The translations under genes and the position numbers were made by a program. Under the pieces are notes generated by a model. That model saw nothing but the letters and a program-made list of their open reading frames with translations. It ran no database searches and was not told the DNA's origin. DNA of 64,000 bases. Origin: Blasia pusilla (taxonomy: Eukaryota > Marchantiophyta > Marchantiopsida > Blasiales). The first letter of the stretch is position 1; each line of letters starts with the position of its first letter. Where the stretch lies: assembly GCA_050084515.1 (NCBI GenBank), contig CM114272.1, positions 51,646,001-51,710,000 of the forward strand, in the 5' to 3' direction. Shown piece after piece: positions 13,123 through 25,747 of this stretch.

Positions 13123-13749
13123 TAGTATGAGCTTGCCTTCATAACATGCTTGTTGCATGCGCAAAGTTGTACATTCATGATTCCATCAACTATGTCCTCT
13201 TACTTGCATTTCAAATGCATCTACTTATTCCCAGTTGAATATTCTTGTCCAATTTGCTCCATCAAATTGAAAGTAGGAATAGAAAGGTGGAAAGAAAACT
13301 AAAACCCCCTCCGGAGTATGTATGGATAATTAACAGCTAATATTCTCAATCCATTCACTTAAAATAAAAAAAGTTAAATTGGATCGAGGATACTATTCAC
13401 CTTCCACTCTAGAAATTTTATATGGCTACTAAAAATCTCCATTATGACAGCCAGCAACTACGCCTCCCTATCTCATGGCAATAATTCATGTACGCATAAT
13501 ATAGCAAAACCCAGAGAGCAATTTTTCCCATGGCAATGATGGATGCATTGGCAGCGTGAAGAATGGGAGGCCGTTCATATTCCGTCCCAATTTATTGGGG
13601 GCATTTAGTGATATTTCATGTTCTACTCTGGGAAGGCTTGGTGGGCACGAAGTCATCCATGCATCCTTCTGGCACATGCTCATCGCATGCACATAGGTAG
13701 CCCTAGAAACACGGGAGAAAGGGTGGTATGTGGAGGGAGGTGTACTCTG
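13123..13749. other. no gene seen
   Basis: Transition from AT-rich DNA to the GC-rich block upstream of the UDP-xylose synthase gene. The short minus-strand frames show no recognisable protein. Confidence 0.5.
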
Positions 13750-15576
13750 TCCTGCCTCCACTAGAGTAGCGCCTTCTTAGCGGACGGAGGAGCACTCCGG
13801 ATCTGTCCGGTCGCGGCTTAAAAACGCGAGGACGAGGAGGGTTCGGAGCCTTCTGAGCCGTAGCTAGAGCGCCTAGAGAAGTCCCGAATTCGTCCGGTCT
13901 CGGCTAAACCAGCAGCAGACGAGGACGAAAGACGAGGTTCCGCTGTGTTCTCCTCCGGGGCAGGGCCTTCTTAGCCACTTCTAAAGTGGACAGCGGCGCT
14001 GAGCGCCAAAGCAGCAGCAGCAGCAGCCGCAGCCAGATTAAAGCAGCGGCGGTTTCTAGATAGCCTGGACTAAAGCAGCGGAGAGAGCGAGCGCGGAAGC
14101 GTGGGGCGCTCGGGGAAGGAGTCCGGCAGAGAGGCGCTGCCTGGGGTGGATTGCGACGACGGTCGTGTCCACAGCAGCGGCGTGAGAGTGCCAGTCGTGC
14201 GAGCGCACTCTGGGGATGCATTATGAGCAGAGAGGAGGGAGGGGGGAATATGCGCACTCTGTTGTTTGGGATTGCATTATGAGGGGAGAGGAGAAAGAAA
14301 CGAATAGGCGATGACGAAAAGGCCGTGAAAAGGGCGTGAAAAGGGAGGTCCAATTCACGCTCAGAGGAAGAGGAGAGGAGGATTCTGACAGGGGCCGCTT
14401 TCCGCGGAGTTTTGTATTGGATACAGGTGCGGGGGGAATTGTTGCGGTGCGGGATTTTGCTGTGATCCATTGGGGGAGACGGGGCGGGCCAAGACTGAAG
14501 TCATTGCGGGGATCGCTTCCTGCTGTGGCGTTGCAGGCGTGGCAGGCGTGGTTCGGTGTCATCGGGTACGTGTGAGAGTTTTTTCGGCAATTGCAACTGT
14601 AGTGGGACGAGAGCATAAAGCAATTGTAGTGCGACGAGAGCATAAAGCCTCGCGTGTTCCGGAGTTTCCCAGATAGTACTCCGTCTTCCAAGCTCTCGGC
14701 TAGCGGCCAGCCTTGTATTGTTGCGTGACTCGTTCCAGGAAACCGATTTTCTCGCGTTCTCTGTTACTCAGCTCCCGTATCAGGATCACACTTGAGAGCT
14801 GCGACTGCATTGCGCGCATATTGGCGACAAGGCAACCGTTCGTGCTCTGTTTGGCTCTCTGGCTCACCGGGTCTGCATTATTTTGAACAATTTGGTGCTT
14901 ATTTCTTGTTTGCATCTCCGATCTATCTGTTTCCGGTCTCTACTCAGTTGCTGCGCAGGCAGTTGAACGTCCAATTTGGGTAGGCAGCCCGCATTGACGG
15001 TCCCTTGTCTTCGGGTAGATGAATATCTAGCATTGTGTGTTCGTTACGAGGCGATCGATCTCATTGGAAGGACGTTGACCTCTCTCGCTCCAATTCTTCA
15101 GATGTACGCTAGTTTACTTGAGTTCATCTTCGGAAGGTTTTAGACCGAAAATATATCTAAATGTAGTCGCACTCTAATTCAGATTCAAAGACGCAAAGTT
15201 GGAAGAGCGCGCACCAACTAAAGCGCGGTTGAGTCTCTGGATGTTTTTGTTCTTGAATTGGATCTAAGTAAGGCTGTCCACCACAATCGATTCGTGACTG
15301 GCCAAACGCAAGAGTACATTTAAAGAGAAGGGAGACTTGAAATTCAAGGTTGTTTCTTGGAGTTTAGCAGCTTGTTATTCACGAGAATAATCAGGACCAA
15401 AGTACACTATAAATATAGATCTGGAACATGGCTCATGTGGGGTATGTTTGAAATTCTCGTTTGCTGTATCCAATATGTCCTCGCGAGATGCACTGATAGT
15501 GTCCCTTAAAAGATAAAGCGACCCCTTGAGGTTTAGGACTGTGCTACGTATCTGACGATATAATGCCTAATTGCAG
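13750..15576 (+). promoter_or_regulatory. probable promoter, 5' UTR and 5'-UTR intron of the UDP-xylose synthase gene
   Basis: The composition rises sharply in GC from about 13750 to 15000, unlike the surrounding DNA, as at plant gene promoters and 5' ends. A polypyrimidine tract and acceptor (ttgcag) end at 15576, only 5 bases before the ATG, so the leader is probably spliced. A possible donor (gtatgt) lies near 15440. Open frames here on both strands have biased, low-complexity translations and look like by-products of GC content. The transcription start cannot be placed without RNA data. Confidence 0.4.
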
Positions 15577-15581
15577 ATAAC

Positions 15582-18500
15582 ATGACGGGGGCAGCCAATG
15601 GAGATGGCTTGGTCACCAAGCTCCCTCCTACTCCTTCACCGCTGCGATCGTCCAAGTTCACCACGGTCAGTATCTAAAATGTGGATGTTTCCCGGGGACT
15701 CTAGGTTTGGCTAGCTTAATTTACAACCTCGTTTGTTCTGCTGTCGTAACGGAGAGACTGCACTCATTATGCAGTGTGTTATATAGTCTTGGAACATTGT
15801 ACCTGCGAGTGATATCTACTGGGTGATAGATTGATCGAATTCATTTTTATTCTCCTCAGAAAGCCCATTGGGTTATGGAACGTTCGATGTGTGTACCTTG
15901 ATATCGCATCCTCCGAACACCTGCTAGTGCTATATTCAAGCTCCTAAGCTTGGAATTTCCAAGAAAGAGATTTTGAATTTAATGTATTTCTTTTTAAAGG
16001 TTCCAAGATTTTTCCAAACATTAGCCTGGGAGCAAATCCGGAGTGAGCACAAATGTTAGACACGATAGTGTTATCTCTCGAGCCAGAGTCACTCATACCC
16101 TGGATAGGGATGGCATTCCCATTTGCTGGGATCCCCCCTTTCCCAATCCCACCTTAAGCCATTGAACTCCCTACCTCCTTGGGAGAATGTAATGAAATCT
16201 AATGACAGATTATCTATGCTGCTCGCATCATCTAGCACCGAAGAGATTTTTCTTTTTTCATAAGTGAGTACGCGTCATACCACTTCCCTGCGGAGGATCT
16301 CAAGAAAGTGCAGCTACACTGTGCCACTCTGTACTTGCATTCTTGGTGATTTTCACGCTTGGGAACCGGTGCTACTTCAGAGAGTGTGGGAAGTGCATTG
16401 TGGCAAAGAGCAATTAAATTGCATTAATAAGCCGTCACAGAACATAAAACGACAATCTGCAGAATTTCGGACGTACAGTCTTAGTCTGGAAGGAAGAGAG
16501 ACTGAATCATACAGCCCCTGCGTGGAAGCATGAAGAACTTGCCAGGTGTGCATATTTTTTTTGGGGCACTGAACCTTTTACGTCTGTGCAGCACAAAAAG
16601 AGGATTCTGGTCACCGGGGGAGCTGGATTCATAGGTTCTCATTTGGTGGATCGCCTGATGGAAACTGGCGAAAATGAAGTATGTGCCTCTACAGAGCGAT
16701 GACGCTTACTTTGGACGGCTTTGGATGTTAAATTTAAACATCGCGCTAAAATTTGATTTACTTTGTATCACAACCAGGTGATTGTTGCGGACAATTTTTT
16801 CACTGGGACAAAAGAAAATTTGAGAAAGTGGATAGGCCATCCCAATTTTGAGCTCATTCGGCATGGTATTTTCTTTACCAGACAGTTATTTGTTTGTGCT
16901 CTTTTCTTGGCGAGGTGAAGGTCTATGTGGTAAAAAGCTTAGACAGGCTCCAATTCATGAGTAGAGTCTTGGGCATGTGAAACCAACAACGATTCCTATG
17001 AAATAACTTTAATATGTGATGGTGATGATATGTAATTCCCTTTGTCAGAACGTATGTGACTTGGATAAGCGAAGTAAATGAATTTTGGTGTAGTTGTCCA
17101 TCATCTTACTCAGTCTAGTAATGGCCCATCAGAAATGTGAACTTACGTTCCTCAGCTAGGGTGTTAGTTGCAATTTTATCTTCTTGAAATCAACTGTCTA
17201 ATTCTGTATCCACCAAGGGGCTATGTCTATGTATTGTTGTAGGATGTCCCAGTCTCGATGTCTAGGCCACTGATTGCTCTACATGAGTGCCTTGATAGGT
17301 CCAGTAGCCACTCTTCAATCACCTAAGTCTTGTGTGCTATTTCATCTTGCAGACGTTACCGAGACATTGCTAGTGGAGGTCGATCAGATATACCACTTGG
17401 CTTGTCCAGCTTCACCCATATTCTATAAGCACAATCCTGTGAAGGTGATCGTTCCCTCCTTTTATCCCCCCTCCCCTCCCCCCCGCCCCCCCCTTCAATG
17501 CAGAGTGCAAGGAGATCTCCCGAGTACTGTGTCACTTAATATCCGGTTTTCCAAGAGATCGCTGTACTGCAAAATGTTTATGAAAACAACTTTGATCAGT
17601 GTTCTTCTGTTTGAGTGAAACTAATACTTGTCCTCAAATTTAATGCAGACGATAAAGACAAATGTTATTGGGACATTGAACATGCTTGGGTTGGCTAAGA
17701 GGGTCGGAGCAAGGTACATGCCTTACACTCATGTTCAAATTTGTGGACATGATCGTTTGTGCTTAACCAGGAAATGTACCTCACAAAATAGCTTTTCCTG
17801 GTCAAAACTGGAAAGATTACTACTATGCAATCGATCTTTACCATTTGCTCTCTTCTAGTACTTGATTAGATGTTGTAGTTTAAAGACATACTGCATCCGT
17901 AACGGCACACAGCTCAAGTCTTTACTCTCGTTTTGGTTTGGAAATGACAAATTTATCATGGGCAGGATTCTTCTAACATCAACATCGGAGGTGTATGGTG
18001 ATCCCCTCCAGCATCCCCAGACAGAAGAGTACTTTGGAAATGTGAATCCAATCGGTGGGTCACTTAATCTTTTCCATCAATAACATACACCTTCCCACTC
18101 AGTCAGCCTTGACCTAATGGTTCTATGCTTGCCAACATCATGGACAGTTGTGACATACAGAATTAAGAAGGTTGTTCTACTTGTGATGAGATTTCATCTG
18201 TGGTTGTCATGCTTGTTTGGAGCTATTTGAGTTGGTGCTGATGTACTCCTGATACACTCCTGTGCTTTCTTCAGGAGTTAGGAGCTGTTATGATGAGGGA
18301 AAGCGTGTTGCAGAGACCCTGATGTTTGATTATCATCGTCAGCATGGTATTGGTATGTTATCTGAACTTACAAATTGGCCTATCTATACAATGAGTATTT
18401 CAATGCCTGTGAGTGATGTATGTTTTCTGCTTGCCACTGAATTGGGAAGGTTTCTTTCTCATAGAGGCGCTTCGTATGTGGCTGTCGTGACGTAGAAATA

Positions 18501-20313
18501 AGGATAGCTCGTATTTTCAACACCTATGGACCACGCATGAACATAGATGATGGGCGTGTGGTGAGCAACTTTATTGCCCAAGCTATAAGGTAACATTTGT
18601 TCTTAAGCCTATGTGTATATAACTCCTGTGGATGCCTTTTTTTATCATGTGTTCCAATGAACAGTGGCTGCCCCTCTTTGCAAATCTGGATTTTCCGGGG
18701 ACTACAAATCTATGCTGTGGGGATTCTACTAGCCTGGCCTGATCTTCACAAAGAGTGTGGTTTCATTTCTGAGGTTGCGGATGTTGAATTATCTCCTGGT
18801 TTTCTCTTACAGGGGTGAAGTTATGACGGTGCAAGCTCCCGGAACGCAAACTCGCAGCTTCTGTTATGTTTCAGACATGGTAGGAAGGCTGCTTTTTTTC
18901 AGAGCAGAGATAAATAGTTTTCTGTGCTGATATTCATGAAGTTGCTTTTCCAGTCAGTCAAATTAGTCTGATGATAAAATTTGTCTTTCCAAACCCTAAC
19001 AAAGACATTAACACATCGATCTCCTCTTCTTTTGCCTGGTTTCATTTGTACACCATTTGATTTACGGGAAATCTTCCCATTGCAGCCAAGGAACCCATGA
19101 CATAATCTAGATAAGCAAATGGTGGAATAACAGAGGTCTACATCTGATACCCGGATTTGATTGCAGGTTGATGGCCTTATTAGACTCATGGAGGGAGAGC
19201 ATACTGGTCCCATCAACATTGGAAATCCAGGTAAGAAAGTACTCACACTGCAAGACACGATTCTTCTATATTGTAGTTTCGTTTTTTGTAGTAAGCGATG
19301 TTTGATAAATGCTTTGCTGCTTGTTTTCTCTATGTCTGTTTCTGAAATCTTTTGTTGAAGTTAGACGTAATGATCCCCTAACTTTGCAGAAGCTATGCAA
19401 TGGTTTCTTTTTCTACCTTGAATTTGATTACTCTTTTACGGTCATAACTTTGAAATTACCTTGCATTCCTGAGTGTTCTTTCTACTGTTCCAACGTTAAC
19501 AGGAGAATTTACCATGCTGGAGCTTGCAGAGGCTGTGAAGGAGGTTTGTTATATTTCTAAGCTTTTGGTTTGACTTTAGTTAGTGTGGTTTATAATTTGT
19601 TTCCATTGCCAAAAAGTTTAGGCCATAAAATGAAAACTGAAACCCACCTTATTGACAAAACGGAGTGAGATCCTTGGGTATGCTGAGATGGATCGGATAT
19701 GGCTTTCTTTTTTTTTACTTTTTTTTACGGTTATCTTTGCTAGATCGTTTTGGGAGAGAAACCTAGTTTTATTAGACTTGAAATTACTAACTTTTGTTTG
19801 ATTTATACAGCTGATCGAGCCTTCTTCCACAGTCACAATTGTGGAAAATACCCCGGACGACCCTCGTCAGCGCAAGCCTGACATCACCAAGGCCACCAAG
19901 CTGCTTGGGTGGAAACCCACGGTAAAGTTTCAAATGTCTCTCACTTCAAAATGACTGAAAAGCACTGATACAAGAGAAGTACAGAGAATTGGTCAAGGAG
20001 GCCCTCGGCACTTGGCTACAATGACATCTGGAAAAATGAATTGAGACTTAGGTTTATTCTGTGAAAATACCCGACGACCAAAGAAGGTGAAGAAATACTT
20101 ACAGCCTCTCAAGAGTTTGTGCAACAAAGACACCTAAATCACCTTTGCTTTCTATAGCCAGGGGTTCGTTTTATGGAAACCAGGATAGAGTTAAAACTCT
20201 AGATGCTTCTGCAAATATTAATTGGCGTTCTTACTTCCTTGCAGATTTCCCTTCATGAGGGACTTCCTCTCATGGCTGCTGACTTCCGCTTGAGACTTGG
20301 TGTATCAAAGTAA
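15582..20313 (+). CDS. UXS: UDP-glucuronate decarboxylase (UDP-xylose synthase), cytosolic type, 13 coding exons
   Basis: Converts UDP-glucuronate to UDP-xylose with bound NAD, supplying xylose for cell-wall glycans. Exons: 15582-15665, 16592-16678, 16778-16865, 17353-17444, 17649-17713, 17966-18054, 18275-18352, 18496-18589, 18813-18879, 19167-19230, 19503-19543, 19811-19921 and 20245-20313. All introns are GT-AG and 99-926 bp long. The exons sum to 1029 nt, an intact 342-residue protein plus TAA, the usual length of the short cytosolic plant form. It is a short-chain dehydrogenase-type protein: Rossmann motif GGAGFIG at residues 37-43, [10 protein letters not shown] at 143-152, catalytic YDEGK with Tyr174 and Lys178, and DPRQRKPD at 300-307. 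No membrane segment precedes the Rossmann fold, unlike Golgi forms. The ATG is chosen because it directly follows a splice acceptor and matches family N-termini (SPLRSSKF). A C-rich run at about 17464-17491 lies in intron 4. Confidence 0.95.
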
Positions 20314-21783
20314 ACAGAAAGAAGCTTTCGGCGGAGTTCGACTACTCAAAAGAAGTCCTCCAGGGCATCGGCTTGGTCAGCCTTAAAAGAATGAGTACTA
20401 TAGCGAGATAATTGACGGGTAGTCTAGGAATTTTCTCTGCACTCGTTAAATGGCGGGGTAAGCTTGCGAATCGACGTGTTCATTCTGCAATTATAGTGTC
20501 CCGCAAAGTGCAATTATAGTCCCCGGGTCGGTTGTGCTTAGTTCCCCTGCTGTCGCAAATTTCACCGAAGATCGCCGCTAAATTTATGGGCACAATGCAT
20601 AGGGGTATGGTTACAATTTTTGACACTCCAGTTGATGCGAGTCCACATCTGTTTTGTGCGCCTCCCTGATGTCTTCTGTCCATCTCGAGCTATGAGACCC
20701 GTTTAGGACTAGTTTAAAGAGTTTGCAGAGAAGGCGCTTACATATTCTGATTTCCTTGTCATCCTACAAACACATCTCTGCCTAATAAATATCCTACCTT
20801 AACACGATTGGCGTACGACCTCCTGCATACACAACTTGCGCAGTGTCTAGGACTCTGGCCCTCGCAATTTGAGCGCCGTGGGTTTCCTCCCACCCCGTAG
20901 TCATTTTGGTCTATCTGAATGAGCATGAATGTTGCACCCAATCTATCGTAGTTCTCTGTACTGCAGGGTCCTGAACGAGGTGGCAGGTTGGCGAGAACGC
21001 TCTCAAGGGTATGAACTTTGGCATTTGTAGTCCCGCTGAGACGGAAACGAAAGAATAACTGAAAATCATGGATAGAGCGGGATGACAATTCGTGTACCTG
21101 GCATCCATGGCGATTGATTGAGTTCATTGCTCCGCTGGCAAGTAGGGTTGCGGTGCTCGACCTCACACATAGTGGCAAGAGATTCTCACTAGCAGAGTGG
21201 AATGAAAGCTTTTTCGAAACTGGAGTTCCAGTCTACACTTGGGCATACCGCGAAACACGTAAAGGATGAAGATGAACCACAACCTCATCAAGTGAGGAAA
21301 ATGGGTGAAACATCAACATATTCTCACCTTTCTATATAACGTGAAATGATATCATAAGAATTTGAATTCTGCTTGGAAATATTTCTAGTGGGGTTTAAAT
21401 AATAAAATTCAAACAAGTTCATTACTTGAATGCCCCCTCCCTACCCCGAAAGGCTCACTACTTAATACCCCTCCCCCCTCCACGGGAGATTATTATAGTA
21501 TAGATAATAATTAGCGGCCAAATGTGCATATACTTGGTAAGACTCTTCGCAAGTTACACATACTAATAATTTTTTTATTTTCATACAAATTCAAACCTTT
21601 TTCTTAGTAAGAGATAGAGAGATATTTAGAAAGATGTTTGCAATGAAAGACACTCTCCAATGGTAATATATTACATAGGGCATTTGGACAGAAAAAAATA
21701 ATTTTCATATTATGGACAAAAAAATTAAATTTCTTTTTTGGTGTGCAACATGGTTAGTCCCTTCACTCCCATTACATTTGTCA
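20314..21783. other. 3' flank of the UDP-xylose synthase gene; no further gene seen
   Basis: The first few hundred bases are probably 3' UTR. A minus-strand frame of 139 codons (20759-21178) has no recognisable motif and I treat it as chance. After about 21280 the DNA becomes AT-rich repeat-type sequence. Confidence 0.45.
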
Positions 21784-22300
21784 TCTATATTATTATGGGA
21801 GAGTGCCTTCTTGATTTGCAAACATCTCTACGTTTAACATATGACAAATGGGCAGCAAGAAAATATTTCACATGCTACGGGTAGCAAAAATGTGTAGCAT
21901 CATTAATTATGTGTAACATCATTAATATCTTCCTTTCACGGACTATACATTAGCTCTTCAAACATTTTTTTATTTCCCTTATGTTGCATGGGCACCTTAT
22001 CTATATTATTATGGGAGAGTGCATTCTTGATTTGCAACACCTCTATGTTTGACACACATGGTAACTGGGCTTCAAGAAAATGTTTCACATACTACGGGCA
22101 GTTAGAAAAATTTGAATTTATGTGCAGCATCATTAATCTTTTCCCTTCACGGCCTATACACTAACTCTTCACACACTTTTTTATTTCCTGTGCATCCCAC
22201 GGGAAGCTTATTAGTTATTATTATGGGCACTTTCTTGATTTGCAAATACCTCTCTGTTTGATACGTGGCAATTGGACAACAAGAAAATATTTCACATGTT
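21784..22300 (+). mobile_element. head-to-tail array of three Helitron-like units
   Basis: Three related units start near 21784, 22000 and 22210. The first two open with TCTATATTATTATGGGAGAG after A. All continue with 'ttcttgatttgcaa', then 'gtttgacac'-like and 'aagaaaatatttcacat' blocks. Units 1 and 2 are about 210-216 bp and end in 'gcatgggcacctta' and 'cacgggaagcttattag', resembling plant Helitron 3' ends. The third unit is diverged at its start and runs into AT-rich DNA. Confidence 0.6.
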
Positions 22301-22309
22301 TATGAGTTA

Positions 22310-22850
22310 ATTTCAATTAACGAAATAATTTTCCTTTTCCATTTAAATTCAATTTTCTTTCCCAAATTATCACAAATGAATTAATACGATTATTAAAAAA
22401 ATAATCATATTTTTTATTTTAAAATTTAAATATAATTTCTATTTTGTAAAATCTTAGAAGAGTAATAAACTTTTACTCTTCTAAGTAATTACACTCCTCC
22501 ATTCAAATTAAAATGATAATATATTCCTTCTCCTATAAGTCATTTTACCCTTCCATAAAATTTAAATAAAATCTACTCCTTCTCCATTAAAATACGAATT
22601 TTAGAGTTTTGGTTATTTATTATAATTATAAACAAATATTAATATTTATAATCATCCATTATAATTTTAAGTAAATTCTCAATTGATTTATAATTTTTTT
22701 TCTATTCTTCTCAAATCCTTATCAGTTTCCTCTATCCCTATCAAACATGTTTCCTATTTTGTCCTATGGTCTAGCTATCTTGGCGTATTATGCGTATGGG
22801 ATAGCCAATTATTATATATATGGTTCTTGTACGAGTAATGAATGTAACCG
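22310..22850 (+). repeat. AT-rich dispersed repeat, partner inverted at 45240-45840
   Basis: Blocks such as 'cttagaagagtaataaactt' and 'cttctccattaa' recur in reverse complement and in the same order at 45240-45840. It directly follows the Helitron-like array and may be the interior of a larger Helitron. No coding frame is kept. Confidence 0.5.
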
Positions 22851-23187
22851 ATATTGAACGTCCACCAAACATGGCATTTTTTGAGGCCATGTGCCACTAT
22901 ATTTTTAATAATTATTTATTTGGTGGCTCAGTTTCTTAAGACTCTTAAAAAAAATGAAGATTTTAAAAATATCAAGATGGGGATCAAATTGGGCTATAAA
23001 ATTTAACTAACTAATATTCTCACCAAATTGGATAAAACGGGGCATACAATTTTTTGGCACTTTTTTTTCCTCTTTAAGTAATGAAATTGGGATATATGCA
23101 AGTTCTTTGCAATGTTGCATGAGGAAGTGAGAGAAAGGAAACCTCAAAAACTATTGGAAGGAAATGAGAGAAAATGCACATCCTCCA

Positions 23188-23580
<393 letters not shown>

Positions 23581-23584
23581 TCCA

Positions 23585-24520
23585 TCTCATCTGATTGATG
23601 GTACGTGGAACTCCTCCGGATCCACCACATTTGTCAACTCTCTTGCTTCTAGACCCTCCGCCTACCTCTAGACGTAGCTCTCGATAAAGATCAAAACACT
23701 TATCTCTAGTGTGACCGTATCGGTGACAATTGTCACAGTGCAATTGTGGTGGGGCCATCCTTGCAAGGCTACATGTGGACATGTCCATGTCCGTGGACTT
23801 ATGTCTGTCCTATGGAAGGACTTTTCCGTATGGGGCCCACCTTTCCCTTCTTTCTCATTCCCCTTACTTGCCTTTGTATTCCATACTCCCCCATTTCTTC
23901 CTCCCTCCACCTCCACTCCCTCCTCCTTCATTGCTCCTCTCATCCTTGCCTTGCCTTCCATCATAGACTATAAGTATGGGTCCCACCTCTTGGAACTCAT
24001 GTCCGTGGATATGTCCAAACTTGTCCGTCCATGTCCGTCTTAAGGAAGGACTTGTCCGTTTTTGTGCAACCATGCATCCTTGGTGACTTTTGAGAAATTG
24101 GAGATGTCCATGGCCCTCTACCATACTGTGGGCAATCCCTCTCTCCATAGGATCCACCACATGTCCAATAGGACAAAGTCAATCCTTACTGGCCAAGGTT
24201 TGTTGGCACACTCCATTGCCTCATGGGCTTACCATACCCGCCCTTCCCTCTGGGCACAATGGCCTACCCTCGTGGCATTGGTGTACGTTGACGGACTTGT
24301 GAGCATATTGAAACCTTGGATCGGTCAACTCTCATGGGAATCTTGTGGTCACTACATGCTCCTCACTCATGAGTCATATAGAGCTTAATCTGCTCAGACA
24401 ACTTGAAGATCCCCTTCAATATGGGCTTCGCGGTATGAAGCAACATCATATCCCAAACTCTCCTCTGTAGCTCTTGATCCAAAACCCTATGCCAATACTG
24501 ACAAAGTATGAAAGTATAAA
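23585..24520 (-). pseudogene. decayed Ty3 gag fragment interrupted by a MITE
   Basis: Minus-strand translation shows two zinc-knuckle pieces like those of element 2 gag. One is YWTCGGSYGERDCPQYG (about 24120-24170). The other is a canonical CX2CX4HX4C knuckle, CDNCHRYGHTRDKC (about 23700-23745). Upstream sequence to about 24520 follows the gag capsid part. A 311-bp MITE at 23764-24074 splits the two knuckles. No LTR of its own is attached; the neighbouring solo LTRs have separate target duplications. Confidence 0.65.
23764..24074 (+). mobile_element. hAT-like MITE, copy 1
   Basis: Inserted in the gag fossil and flanked by the perfect 8-bp direct repeat catccttg at 23756-23763 and 24075-24082. 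The ends form a weak inverted repeat (CAAGGCTACA and, from the other end, CATGGTTGCA). Both ends carry several copies of a GTCCGT/ACGGAC-type motif, like the subterminal repeats of hAT transposons. It has no coding capacity. A second copy lies inverted at 44228-44513. Confidence 0.7.
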
Positions 24521-24669
24521 ATTTTGATTAAAGTGATATTATGAAGATTTAGAACTTGAGACTTTTATGTGGAAGGGATACCGGACCTGGTGAAGGTAAG
24601 GAATCTAGAGGGTTCTAAAGTAAAAGTTACCAAATATGCTTTGTGTAAATGAGATGCGAGGATCGGAGG

Positions 24670-25314
24670 TGTTGTGCGTATACACATTGCTACACAACAT
24701 ACATCGCTGTCACCGAACACACACACAAACACGTATGATCCCATGCTAACTCATGGCATCCAAACAGATAGGCAAGAAGTACCAAAATATCTCCAATAAA
24801 GTAAGATCCAATCTCTCTCTACACCATCTCACACCATAGCTCTCGAAGGTGTGCACTCTCTCTCTCTCATGTCAAACCAAACCCACTCTCCTAATGAGAG
24901 GCTTGGGTTACATTCACAAGGCAAGGGACCATAGCTCCGTTGCCCCATGCCAAGAGGTTCAACAAAGAGAGAATGAGCTCTCAAACTCTCTCTCCTTGAG
25001 GTATATCCCTCCCCTCTCGCAAGCTCTCTTCATGGTAACCTATTCTCCCAAGTCACCTCCTTGGCTCTTGACCTGATGTAGGAGGTCAAGGGCCACTTAC
25101 CAAAAATATAAAGTCGATCATATACTCAAAATGGTAGTGATCTAAAATAGTAAGTTCCTCAATATGGCTCCAAATGAGCCGAAACGAAGGGGAAACCTGC
25201 TCTCTCAGGTTTCCCGGGGCCTCAACAGGTCATCCTCAACCTACTAAGCATGTCCTCCACTACTCATGAAGGCGCTCTACTAGATCTCATCGATCTATCC
25301 TAAAAGACGTGACA
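24670..25314 (-). mobile_element. solo LTR, subfamily B
   Basis: The 645-bp unit reads TGTCACGTCTTTTAGGATAG to GTATACGCACAACA on the minus strand. It is flanked by gagg at 24666-24669 and 25315-25318. It is the best-preserved subfamily-B LTR in the window and fixes both termini and the 4-bp target duplication. Confidence 0.78.
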
Positions 25315-25318
25315 GAGG

Positions 25319-25743
25319 TCAAAAAATATCTAGAGGGATTTTTAATAGAAAGGCCACTAGATGAATTGTGTGTATAATAAGCACAAGAATTGGAGGCCAA
25401 GAAAGATCTACAGGGAAACATCATTGAATGTGTTTTGGGAGTCCACTTTTAATAGCATAGGCGGATAGCCGCACCCTTCATGCATTGAAGGGACTCTACT
25501 TGTGTATTGAGCATGGATTCTCTGGTTTAAGAGTGGGGTAAGATTGATATCAACATCACACTCATTTTGTATTTGGATTTCATTGACCTCACATTTCTTT
25601 GTGGTTTGCATATTTATTGATTATGAGCCATATTGGGAGTGAATGTAGTGCTATAAAAATGGAGGGAACTAACCTTATTAATATATGTAACCAATTGTAA
25701 GATTAGGTTTATAGCTACAAAAAGTTATGTATATGAGAAGATC
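25319..25743 (+). repeat. dispersed repeat F fragment flanking element 1
   Basis: Aligns in order with 36140-36500, for example 'gattctc..taa..gagtggg' near 25520 and 36255 and 'gagccatattgggagtgaat' near 25624. This was the older DNA into which element 1 inserted. Confidence 0.5.
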
Positions 25744-25747
25744 CAGT

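Noticed and set aside
13904-14691. Overlapping minus-strand frames of 188 and 156 codons
   Set aside because: They lie in the GC-rich block upstream of the UDP-xylose synthase gene, overlap in two frames, and have Arg/Pro/Leu/Ser-rich translations without motifs. GC content explains them.
20759-21178. 139-codon minus-strand frame
   Set aside because: No recognisable domain; located in the 3' flank of the UDP-xylose synthase gene; composition typical of chance.
21784-22300. CRISPR-like or satellite array
   Set aside because: Only three units of about 210 bp with Helitron-type ends; no short repeat-spacer structure, and the genome is eukaryotic.
24670-25314. This LTR as the 5' LTR of the gag fossil at 23585-24520
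   Set aside because: The LTR has its own gagg target duplication on both sides, so it is a separate solo LTR.
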